Shown here: one piece after another, positions 40,247 through 48,800 of the stretch
Position numbering within the stretch: position 1 is the first letter of the stretch
Layout: each line of letters begins with the position of its first letter
Origin: Solirubrobacter pauli
GTDB lineage: Bacteria > Actinomycetota > Thermoleophilia > Solirubrobacterales > Solirubrobacteraceae
Assembly: GCF_003633755.1 (NCBI RefSeq)
Contig: NZ_RBIL01000001.1
Coordinates: 1,783,426-1,847,425, forward strand
DNA: 64,000 nt
Reading direction: 5' to 3'
Program-made: the position numbers and the translations under genes
Notes under the pieces: model-generated
Database searches by the model: none
Seen by the model: the letters and a program-made list of their open reading frames with translations, nothing else
What the model was told of the DNA's origin: nothing

Positions 40247-43051
40247 GTGCGCGAGTTGATCGAGCGGGAGGCGGAGCTCGCGCCGTTGCGGGACGCGCTG
40301 GACCGGGCGCGTGCGGGCGAGGGGTCGCTCACGTTGGTCGAGGGACCGCCCGGCATCGGCCGGACCTCGCTGCTGGACCGCGTGCGCCACGAGGCGCGCG
40401 AGCGCGGCCTGACGGTGCTCACCGCACGCGCGAGCGAGCTCGAGCAGTCGTTCGCGTTCGGCGTCGTGCGGCAGCTGTTCGAGCGCGAGCTGCTGGGCGC
40501 GTCGGCGGACCGTCGCGCCGAGCTGTTGTCGGACGCCGCCGCGCTGGCGGCGCCGGCGTTCGGGCTCGAGGCCGCCGCGCCCGCCGTGGTGGACGCGCCG
40601 TTCTCGGTCCTGCACGGCTTGCACTGGCTGACGGCCGCCTTCGAGCCGGTCCTGATCGCGGTGGACGACGTGCACTGGGCCGACCAGGCGAGCCTGCGCG
40701 CGCTGCTGTACCTGGCGACGCGCCTGGAAGGCCAGGCGATCGCGGTCGTCCTCACCGCCCGCACGGGCCCGGCACCGCTGCTCGACGAGCTGGCGGTCGC
40801 CGCCGCGCGCGTGCTGCGCCCGGCGCCGCTCACGCGCGCGGGCATCGCGGCCTTCCTGTCCGACCACGCGGGCCCGGCGCCCGCGGCGCGCCCGGCTTCC
40901 CCCGTCGCGGACGAGCTCGTCGCCGCCGCCGAACGCGCGACCGGCGGCGTGCCGTTCCTGCTCGAGGAGCTCGCGCGGGCCTTGCCGGCCGAGCCCGCGC
41001 AGGTCGAGCGGCTCGGCTCGCGTGCGCTCACGGCGTCCGTGCTGCTGCGGCTCGGGCGGCTGCCCGCGCAGGCGACCGCGGTCGCGCGCGCGGTCGCGAT
41101 CCTCGACGGCCACGCCGAGCTGCGCCACGTCGGCGTGCTGGCCGGGGTGGCGGACGCCCAGCCGAGCGTCGACGCGCTCGTGGCCGAGGGCTTCTTGCGT
41201 CCCGGTCGCCCGGTCGCGTTCGCGCAGGCGATGGTGCGCGCGTGCGTCCTCGACGGGCTCACCGAGGCCGAGCGCGCGGCACTGCACGCGCGGGCGGCCG
41301 GCCTGCTCCGCGACGCCGGTCTGCGTGCGGACGTCCTCGCTCCGCACCTGCTGGCCGCCGAGCCGGAGGGCGACGCCGAGGTCGTGCGCCAGCTGCGCAC
41401 CGCCGCCGCGCGGGCGATGCGGCAGGGCGCCCCCGAGGCGGCGCGGGCGTACCTGCGGCGCGCGCTGCGCGAGCCGCCCGCCATGGACGCGCTGGCCGCC
41501 GTCCTGAGCGAGCTGGGCGCGGCGGAGTGGGCGTGCGGCGACGACCTGGAGGCCGCGACCGAGCACCTGCGCGAGGCGCTCGCCCGCACCGACGACCCGA
41601 CGCTGCGGCCGGCCCGCGCGCTCGCCCTGCACCAGGCGGTGTTCGTGTCGGGCCGGCTCGTCGAGGCCTACGAGCTGCTCGAGCGCGAGATCGAGGAGCT
41701 GGGCGGGATCGCCGACCCCGAGGACGTGTGGCGGATGGAGGCGGCGCTGTCCTCGATCGGCCTGCTCAACCCGGCGACCGTGAGCCGCGCGAACGGCCGG
41801 CTCGCGCGGTTCGAGACGCTCCGCGGCGAGACGCCCGGCGAGCTGCTGCAGATCGCCAACGTCGCCTGCTGGAAGTGGGCCGCGGGAACGGCGGCGGAGA
41901 CCGTCGAGCACGGCCGCCGCGCGCTCGCCGCGGCGCGCGTGCAGGCGGCCGACGCCGCGGACTCGATCCCGATCTACGAAGCGCTGTGGGTGCTCACCTA
42001 CGCGGACGCGCACGAGCTGGCGCTGTCGGTGCTCGACGACACGCTCGCGGACGCACGCGCGCGCGGCTCGGTGTTCGGCATCTCCACGTCGTGCGCGCTC
42101 CGGGCGCTGATCGCATGGCAGCGCGGGGACGTCACGCGCGCCGAGCAGGAGGCGCGCACCGCCGCGGTGCTGCCCGGCCTGTCGGGCTTCGTCCGCCCGC
42201 CGCTGTTCGGCGTGCTCGCGCTGGCGCTGGTCGCGCGCGGTGACCTCGACGGCGCCGAGGCCGCGATCGCCGAGAGCGGCTGCGGGCCCGCGCTGCCGCA
42301 GTTCGTCTGCCTGAACCCGGTCTTCTACGCGCGCGGCGTGCTGCGCGCCGCGCAGGGCCGCCACGAGGAGGCGCTCGACGACTTCACCGAGTTCGGCGAG
42401 CGCTCGGCCCGCATCAACCTGCGCAACCCGGGCGACCCGTGGCGGCTGGGCGCGGCGGAGTGCCTGCTGCACCAGGGCAGCGCGGCGGAGGCCATCCGGC
42501 TCGCCGACGAGCAGCTCGAGCTCGCCCGCCGCTGGGGCACGCCGTCGGCGCTCGGCGTCGCGCTACACGGCCAGGCGCTCGCGCACGGCAGCGACCCCGC
42601 CCGGCTCGCCGCCGCGGCGGACGTGCTCGCGGACTCGCCCGCGCGACTGGACCACGCGCGCTGCCTCGTCGACCTCGGCGCCGCGCTGCGGCGCGCCAAC
42701 CAGCGCGCGGCCGCGCGGGAGCCGCTGCGCGAAGGGCTCGAGCTGGCCCGCCGCTGCGGCGCCGACGCGCTCGTCCGGCGCGCGCACGAGGAGCTCGTCG
42801 TAGCCGGCGGACGGCCGCGGCGGCAGATGTTCAGCGGTCCGGACGCGCTCACCCCGGGCGAGCGCCGCGTCGCCGAGCTGGCCGGCGACGGGCTGAGCAA
42901 CCGCGAGATCGCGCAGCTGCTCTACGTGACCACCAAGACGGTCGACAACCACCTCGCGCGGGTCTACGGCAAGCTCGGGATCTCCTCGCGCGCGCAGCTC
43001 GCGGACGCGTTGCCGGCGACCGCCGAAGCGGTCGCCGAAGAACTCGCGTAA
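40247..43051 (+). CDS. LAL-type LuxR regulator with variant P-loop
   Basis: A 934-residue relative of the divergent regulator. It has an AAA domain with LVEGPPGIGRTSLLDRV, where the invariant P-loop lysine is Arg (GIGRT), Walker B PVLIAVDDVHWAD, a helical repeat region, and a C-terminal LuxR domain LTPGERRVAELAGDGLSNRE followed by IAQLLYVTTKTVDNHLARVY. The Arg may reduce ATP hydrolysis. The stop at 43049-43051 overlaps the -35-like element of the next gene's promoter. Confidence 0.9.
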   Translation: MRELIEREAELAPLRDALDRARAGEGSLTLVEGPPGIGRTSLLDRVRHEARERGLTVLTARASELEQSFAFGVVRQLFERELLGASADRRAELLSDAAALAAPAFGLEAAAPAVVDAPFSVLHGLHWLTAAFEPVLIAVDDVHWADQASLRALLYLATRLEGQAIAVVLTARTGPAPLLDELAVAAARVLRPAPLTRAGIAAFLSDHAGPAPAARPASPVADELVAAAERATGGVPFLLEELARALPAEPAQVERLGSRALTASVLLRLGRLPAQATAVARAVAILDGHAELRHVGVLAGVADAQPSVDALVAEGFLRPGRPVAFAQAMVRACVLDGLTEAERAALHARAAGLLRDAGLRADVLAPHLLAAEPEGDAEVVRQLRTAAARAMRQGAPEAARAYLRRALREPPAMDALAAVLSELGAAEWACGDDLEAATEHLREALARTDDPTLRPARALALHQAVFVSGRLVEAYELLEREIEELGGIADPEDVWRMEAALSSIGLLNPATVSRANGRLARFETLRGETPGELLQIANVACWKWAAGTAAETVEHGRRALAAARVQAADAADSIPIYEALWVLTYADAHELALSVLDDTLADARARGSVFGISTSCALRALIAWQRGDVTRAEQEARTAAVLPGLSGFVRPPLFGVLALALVARGDLDGAEAAIAESGCGPALPQFVCLNPVFYARGVLRAAQGRHEEALDDFTEFGERSARINLRNPGDPWRLGAAECLLHQGSAAEAIRLADEQLELARRWGTPSALGVALHGQALAHGSDPARLAAAADVLADSPARLDHARCLVDLGAALRRANQRAAAREPLREGLELARRCGADALVRRAHEELVVAGGRPRRQMFSGPDALTPGERRVAELAGDGLSNREIAQLLYVTTKTVDNHLARVYGKLGISSRAQLADALPATAEAVAEELA

Positions 43052-43081
43052 GGCGAAGCGCACCCGGTGCGTCTTAGGGAG
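43046..43081 (+). promoter_or_regulatory. Candidate alternative-sigma promoter of the collagen-like gene
   Basis: GCGTAAG (43046-43052), 15 bases, TGCGTCTTAGGGAG (43068-43081), identical to the motif before the anti-sigma-like gene at 36664. The leader to ATG 43116 is about 30 bases with GGAGG at 43101-43105. Confidence 0.6.
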
Positions 43082-43115
43082 CAGTCCACACTCTCTCCCC
43101 GGAGGCTCTCCCCAA

Positions 43116-43778
43116 ATGCTTCGTCCCTCCCCCGCCATGGTCGTCGCCGTGATCGCCCTCGTCGGCTCGCTCGGTGGCACCTCCTACGCCGCCGCGACCC
43201 TCGCCAAGAACAGCGTCGGCTCCGCGCAGCTGCGCACGAACGCCGTCACCTCGGCCAAGGTCAAGAACGGCACGCTGCTCGCCAAGGACTTCAAGGCCGG
43301 CCAGCTGCCCGCCGGCAAGACGGGTCCCGCCGGCGCCACCGGCCCGGCCGGTCCCGCGGGCGCCCAGGGTCCCGCCGGCCCGGCCGGCCCGCAGGGTCCG
43401 ATCGGCCCGAGCCACGCGCTCACCGCCACGAAGGAGACGCACAACGTCGGCATCTCCGGCACGTCCCACACGGTGCTCACCGAGACGCTGGCCGCCGGCG
43501 ACTACACGTTCATGGCGTCCGCCGGCATCGAGAACACGAGCGGCTCCGACGGCGAGTTCACGTGCGCGATCCTCGAGCCGATCGGTGACTTCACCGCGAC
43601 GCTCGGCGAGGTCGTCGTCTCGCTCGCCGACAACCAGAAGGCCGCCATCAGCGTCGTCGGTGCGACGCACACCGACGGCACGACCGTCGAGCTGAACTGC
43701 GACTCGACCGCCGGTGGCCAGTTCGCGACCGTGACCGAGCCGCGCCTGATCACCACGCAGGTGGGCAAGGTCGACTGA
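43116..43778 (+). CDS. Exported collagen-like protein
   Basis: 220 residues. An N-terminal hydrophobic export segment (MLRPSPAMVVAVIALVGSLG) is followed by NSVGSAQLRTNAVTSAKVKN repeats typical of exported actinobacterial proteins. Then comes a short collagen-like Gly-X-Y tract (KTGPAGATGPAGPAGAQG onward, about 15 triplets) and a globular C-terminal beta domain of about 120 residues. Trimeric triple-helix formation is likely. It probably sits on the cell surface or outside. GGAGG ten bases upstream supports the start. Confidence 0.85.
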   Translation: MLRPSPAMVVAVIALVGSLGGTSYAAATLAKNSVGSAQLRTNAVTSAKVKNGTLLAKDFKAGQLPAGKTGPAGATGPAGPAGAQGPAGPAGPQGPIGPSHALTATKETHNVGISGTSHTVLTETLAAGDYTFMASAGIENTSGSDGEFTCAILEPIGDFTATLGEVVVSLADNQKAAISVVGATHTDGTTVELNCDSTAGGQFATVTEPRLITTQVGKVD

Positions 43779-43793
43779 TCCCGGGAGGGGGTT

Positions 43794-43826
43794 GCGCCCG
43801 GCGGCCCGAGGGGAGCCGCCGGGCGC
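43794..43826. terminator. Bidirectional terminator
   Basis: Perfect 12-bp arms (43794-43805 and 43815-43826) with a 9-base loop, exactly between the convergent stops at 43778 and 43830. Confidence 0.7.
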
Positions 43827-43829
43827 TGG

Positions 43830-44822
43830 TCACGCGAGCAGGCTCTCGGCCGTCGCGACCACCGTCTCCTCCAGCGGGCGCGGCTGCCACCCGAGCACCC
43901 GCCGTGCCTTCTCCGCGCTGAGGTGCCGCAGGTTGCCGGCCTCCCGCGCGATCGGCTCCAGCGCCGGGTTGGCCTTCGCGGCCTCACGCAGGACGTCGAC
44001 CGACAGCTCCTGCGTCGGCACGTTCGCCGCCGCGTCGCCCAGCCGGTCGCGCAGGATCCGGGCGATGTCCGCGAGCCACACGCTGTCGCCCCCGGCGGCG
44101 AGGAAGCGCTCGCCCGCCGCGGCCGGGTCGGTCATCGCGCGCACGTGCAGGTCGGCGGCGTCGAGGACGTCGACGACGGCGAACGCCAGCGGCGGGATGC
44201 CGCCCGCCATCGAGCCGTCCAGCAGGCCGGAGATCATCCCGATCGATGCCGAGTGGTCGCCGTCGAGCACCGGCCCGAAGATCGCGGTCGGGTTCACCAC
44301 CGTGAGCTCGAGCCCGACGTCGCGCGCGTAGTCCCACGCCGCCCGCTCGGCGATCGCCTTGGACTTGATGTAGGCGCCGATGTCGGCGTCCGGGTCGGTC
44401 CAGTCGGCCTCGGTGAAGACGTGGTCGCCGGGCTCGCGGCCGTAGCCGATCGCGGCGAACGAGCTCGTGACGACGACGCGGCGGACGCCGGCGTCGCGCG
44501 CGGCCCGGAGCACGCGCAGGGTGCCGTCACGCGCAGGCACGATCAGGTCGTCCTCGTGGTCGGGTGCGCCCGCGGGAAACGGCGACGCGACGTGCAGGAC
44601 GTAGTCGGCGCCCGCCACCGCCTCCGCCCAGCCGGCGTCGGCCAACAGGTCGGCGGCGAAGACCGTCAGCCGGTCGCCCGCGTCGGGCACCGCCGCGCGC
44701 ACCTGCGGTTCACGCTCGAGCGAGCGGACCGTCGTGCGGACGTCATGGCCCTGCTCGAGCAGCTTGATGATCGTGTGCAGGCCGAGGAAGCCGGAGCCCC
44801 CGGTCAGGAGCACGGTGGACAT
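43830..44822 (-). CDS. Extended SDR, dihydroflavonol-4-reductase-like
   Basis: A 330-residue NAD(P)-dependent epimerase/reductase. It begins MSTVLLTGGSGFLGLHTIIK (nucleotide-binding GGxGFLG) and has the catalytic SSFAAIGYG and Y-x3-K (AYIKSKAIAERAAWD), as in the dihydroflavonol/cinnamoyl-CoA reductase group. ATG 44822 has GGGAG about eleven bases upstream. It lies 26 bases after the XRE regulator gene on the same strand and is probably co-transcribed with it. Physiological substrate unknown. Confidence 0.9.
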   Translation of the reverse strand: MSTVLLTGGSGFLGLHTIIKLLEQGHDVRTTVRSLEREPQVRAAVPDAGDRLTVFAADLLADAGWAEAVAGADYVLHVASPFPAGAPDHEDDLIVPARDGTLRVLRAARDAGVRRVVVTSSFAAIGYGREPGDHVFTEADWTDPDADIGAYIKSKAIAERAAWDYARDVGLELTVVNPTAIFGPVLDGDHSASIGMISGLLDGSMAGGIPPLAFAVVDVLDAADLHVRAMTDPAAAGERFLAAGGDSVWLADIARILRDRLGDAAANVPTQELSVDVLREAAKANPALEPIAREAGNLRHLSAEKARRVLGWQPRPLEETVVATAESLLA

Positions 44823-44848
44823 GCGAGGTTCTCCCTTTGGAGTCGGGT

Positions 44849-45709
44849 TCAGGCGGCGTGAGGCGCGCGCGTGGGCGCGGCCTCCGCGATCAGCGACGCG
44901 AGCAGCGCGAGCGCGCGTTCGGACGCGCTCCCGGGCTCGGGCTGGTGGATGACGAGCGTCTGGCCAGGGGACCCGCTGACCTCGAGCTTCTCGTAGCGCA
45001 GCTCGACGGTCCCGACCTGCGGATGGTGGATCACGCTCGTGCCCCGGCCGACGCGCGGCCGGACGTCGTGCCGCGCCCACAGCCGGCGGAACGCCGCGCT
45101 CTCCAGCGAGAGCTCACCGACCAGCGCGACCAGCCGCGGGTCGCCGGCGGCGTCCGCGGACACCGCGCGCAACCCGGCGACGACGCTGCGCGCGATCCGG
45201 TCCCAGCCGTCGCCGAACAGGTCACGCAAGGACGGGTCCAGGAACGTCGCCCGGTACGCGTTGACGCCGACGGCGAGGCCGGGCATCAGCGCGGCGGCGA
45301 GCGGCGTCGTGGCCAGGATGTCGCCGAAGCGGTTCATCACCGACACGGGCAGGTCGCCCAGCCGGTCGAGGAGGCGCGCGAGGTCGGGCGAGACCGTCTC
45401 CTCACGTGTGCGGGCGCGAGGTCGCTGCGCCGGCGGGGTCGCGAGCTGGTGCAGATGCGCCGTCGCGGCCTCGTCCAGCTGCAGCGCCGCGGCCAGCGCG
45501 TCCAGCACCAGGGGTGAGGGATGTCGGTCACGGCCCTGCTCGAGCCGGACGACGTAGTTGACGCTCACGCCGGCGAGCTGCGCGAGCTCCTCCCGGCGCA
45601 GGCCTGGCACCCGTCGCGGGACGTCGTCCTCCCGCAGCCCGACGTCGCCGGGCAGCACCCGTTCCCGTCGTGCGCGGAGGAACTCCCCGAGGCGGTTGCC
45701 GTCATCCAT
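44849..45709 (-). CDS. XRE-family regulator, MmyB-type
   Basis: A 286-residue regulator. The N-terminal helix-turn-helix contains LGEFLRARRERVLPGDVGL, then RREELAQLAGVSVNYVVRLE (about 3-70); the C-terminal part carries the MmyB-like ligand domain with SVMNRFGDILATTPLAAALM, LFGDGWDRIARSVVAGLR and a final TLVIHQPEPGS. ATG 45709 fits the start of the family; a longer frame exists upstream but adds only low-complexity residues. It likely regulates the SDR downstream. Confidence 0.9.
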   Translation of the reverse strand: MDDGNRLGEFLRARRERVLPGDVGLREDDVPRRVPGLRREELAQLAGVSVNYVVRLEQGRDRHPSPLVLDALAAALQLDEAATAHLHQLATPPAQRPRARTREETVSPDLARLLDRLGDLPVSVMNRFGDILATTPLAAALMPGLAVGVNAYRATFLDPSLRDLFGDGWDRIARSVVAGLRAVSADAAGDPRLVALVGELSLESAAFRRLWARHDVRPRVGRGTSVIHHPQVGTVELRYEKLEVSGSPGQTLVIHQPEPGSASERALALLASLIAEAAPTRAPHAA

Positions 45710-45775
45710 GCCCAGGACACTAGGCCCCGGGCATGGCGTGAAGGTGCCCCCGTCACTCACACCCGGGGGCCGACG

Positions 45776-45808
45776 GCCGCGGCGACCCCCGAGCGGGGTC
45801 GCCGCGGC
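45776..45808. terminator. Terminator after the second large ThuA protein
   Basis: 14-bp perfect arms (45776-45789 and 45795-45808) with a CGAGC loop, eight bases beyond the stop at 45816 on the minus strand. Confidence 0.7.
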
Positions 45809-45815
45809 GCTGCGA

Positions 45816-48800
45816 TCACGGGTTCGTGGTCGACAGCGTGAACGTGACCGTCTTGGAGTACGAGCCCGTGCGGAGCGGCTCGTTGGCGCCGATCGACTGC
45901 TTGAACGTGACGTTCACGCGGTCGTTGGACACCGGTGCGTTCCACGAGGACTTCGAGAACGACACCTGCAGCGGCTGCGCCAGCGAGAACGCCCCGTTGG
46001 TCAGGCGACCGGGGTCGTTGACGCTGAGCGTCGCGTCGCCGGCCGTCGAGATGACGTCGGCGGTCGTACCGGCGGTGTACGTGTCGGCCTTGCCCGGGAC
46101 GAACGCCCCGAACGTGGCCGGCGCGCCGAGCGACAGCGACAGGGTCGCCGGAACGCTGCCGCCCGCCGTGCCCGGCGTCTCCGTCTTGGTGACGGTGATG
46201 CCGTTGCCATTGAAGTGCACCCAGTTCAGGTTGAACAGGTTGGCGCCGGTGGCGCCACCGTCCACCTGGCGGAACACGAGGAACAACTCGTTCTTGCCCG
46301 CGAGCGAGATCGGGAAGTCCAGGCTGTTCCAGGCGGTGGTCGAACCCGTCGACGTCAGGTTCAACGTGGTCACGATCGGCCCCGTCTGCGAACCCGTGCG
46401 GACCTCGATCGCCGCGAGCGGCGAGCCGACCGTGCGACCGGCGGCGGCGTCCGTGTAGCGGACCGTCAGCGACTCGATCTGGTGCAGGTTGAACGGACCG
46501 TTCAACCGGATCCAGTCGTTGTTAGCCAGGCTGCCTCGGTGCGTACCCGCCACACCGTTGTCGGTGTTCGTCGCGGTGTTCGTGCCGGACTGCGTGGTGA
46601 CGTTCTCGACCTCCTGGCGCTTCTGACGGACCTGCACCTGCGTGGTCGTCTTGAGCGCGGGCACGTCACCCGCGGCGCCCTGGTCGACGTACTCGGCGCT
46701 GATCACGCCGAACACGTTGCCGCCGTGCGACGCCTCGTCCGCACCGGTCTGCAGGAACCCGCGGCAGCCCGAGACGCTCTGCAGCTCGTGGCCGTGCGAG
46801 TCGTGGCCGAGCACGTACTTGACGTTGACCCGGCTGCAGTCGATGTTCGGCTCGTCCGGATCGGTGACCGTGACCTTGAACTCCAGCGTGTCGCCGAAGG
46901 AGAACGTGCCGCCGTCGAGCGGCGCCTCGATCGTGATCGTCGGCGCCGTGTTGCCGCTCGTGATGAGCGTGCTCGTCGACACCCGCTCGCCGGTGGAGTC
47001 GGTCACCGTCAGCACGGCGGTGAAGCGGCCGCGCTTGGTGTAGGTGTGCGTCGGGTTGGGCTCGGTCGAGAGCGGCGAGCCGTCACCGAAGTCCCACTCG
47101 TACTTGATCGAGTCGAGCGGGTCGGGATCCATCGAGCCGGCGCTCGAGAAGTTGACCGTGAGCGGCGTGCCGCCGTCGGTCTTGTCCGTGGTGATCACGG
47201 CCTTGGGCGACTTGTTGCCCTTGTTGTACTCCCACTTGTACATGCCGGCGTCCGGGCTGATGACGTTGAACCCGTTGCCGTAGGTCAGCAGGTAGAACGC
47301 GCCGTCGGCGCCGAACTGCATGTCCATCGGGTTGTCGCACTCGAACTGGAACGTGCCGTTCGTGTTGTTCGAGCGGCTGCCGCAGTCGAGGAAGCCGTTG
47401 ATCTTCACGATGCGGCCCTGCTCGTCCAGGCGCATCTCGCGCAGCGTGTCCATCTGCCACTCGCCGAAGACGACCGCGTCGTTGTAGTACGGCGGGAACT
47501 TCTTCGGGTTCGGGTTCGCCGGGTCGTACTTGTACTTCGTCATGCCGTGCGGGCCGACGCCTCCGGTGTAGAGCTCCGGGAACAGCCGCGGGCACTCGGT
47601 GGTCGAGCCGGGCGCGATCGGGCCCGGAGTCGGGTCGGAGTAGGCCTGGCACGGCGTGCCGAGCGGCGCGCCGGTGTTGTTGTCGCGGTACGAGTACCAG
47701 ATGGTCGGGTCGGTGACCGGCGGGACGTCACGCAAGCCGGGCTCGACCGACGGACCGCCCTCGATGTTCCACAGCGAGTCGTTGCGCTGCGTCGGGCCGT
47801 TGCACTCGTGCAGCTTCGGCGGGGTGTGCAGCGGCGTGCCCACCGTCGTCGTGTTCGGCTGGAACTCGTGGAAGTTCCACTCGTAGTACGCGAGGTCGCG
47901 CTTGTAGCACGTCGGCCACCCGTAGTTGGCCGGCTTGCGCACGATCTCGAAGCGGCCGGTGCCGGCCGGTCCGCGGCCGCGCGACTGGACGTTGCTGTCG
48001 GGCGAGTAATCGCTGATGTACGCGACGTCGTTCTCATCCACCTGGATGCGGAACGGGTTGCGGAAGCCCATCGCGTAGACCTCGGCGCGGGTCTTGTCCT
48101 GCGGCGCGCCCGCGACGAGCGGGTAGAGGTTGCCGGCCGGGATCGTGTACGCGCCGGTGCCGCTGCCGGTGAAGTCCGCCTTGTTGGCGTCCGCGGCCGC
48201 GATGTTGTCCTTGACGTTGATGCGCAGGATCTTGCCGCGGAGGTCGTTCGTGTTGAGCGCGCTACGCCGCGAGTCGCCGGTGAGGCGCTGGTACATGCCG
48301 CCCTCGGCGAGGCCGCCGGTGTACACCTGGCCGCCCGGAGCCGGCGCGACCGCCGTAGCCACCGTCGGGTTGTCGCCGGTCAGACCGCCGCTGTTGGAGG
48401 CGATCAGCGGCTGGTTCGTCTGGCTCTTGCCGCGACGGAAGAACACGTTGATGGTCGTCGTGTTGACGGTGTTCGGGTTCGTCTGCGACGGGAGCGGGCT
48501 GACCTGGATCTCGTCGGCCTCGATGTTCGGAAGCGCCTCGAGCGCGGCGTCGATCGCGGGCCCGTTCGCGTTGTACGCGATCGGGGCCGTCGTCTGGCCG
48601 TCGAACGTCAGCGTGAACGTGCCGCCCGTGGCGTTGTTGACGCGCACGGTCTGCTGCTCGTCGGTCTTCTGCGAGTTGAACGGGCCGAAACCGCCGGCGT
48701 TGATGCCGCCGGCCGGCGTGTCGTCACCCGTGACCAGCCACAGGTTGCCGTGCTTGTCGAAGTCGATATCGCCCGAGACGTGGCAGCACTCCTGCCGGTT

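Noticed and set aside
39778-42243. Plus-strand frame of 821 codons across both LAL regulators
   Set aside because: Arg/Ala/Gly/Pro-rich, crosses the divergent promoter region and overlaps real domains on both sides.
43116-43778. Collagen-like protein as a phage tail fibre
   Set aside because: No phage genes nearby; N-terminal export segment and exported-type repeats favour a surface protein.
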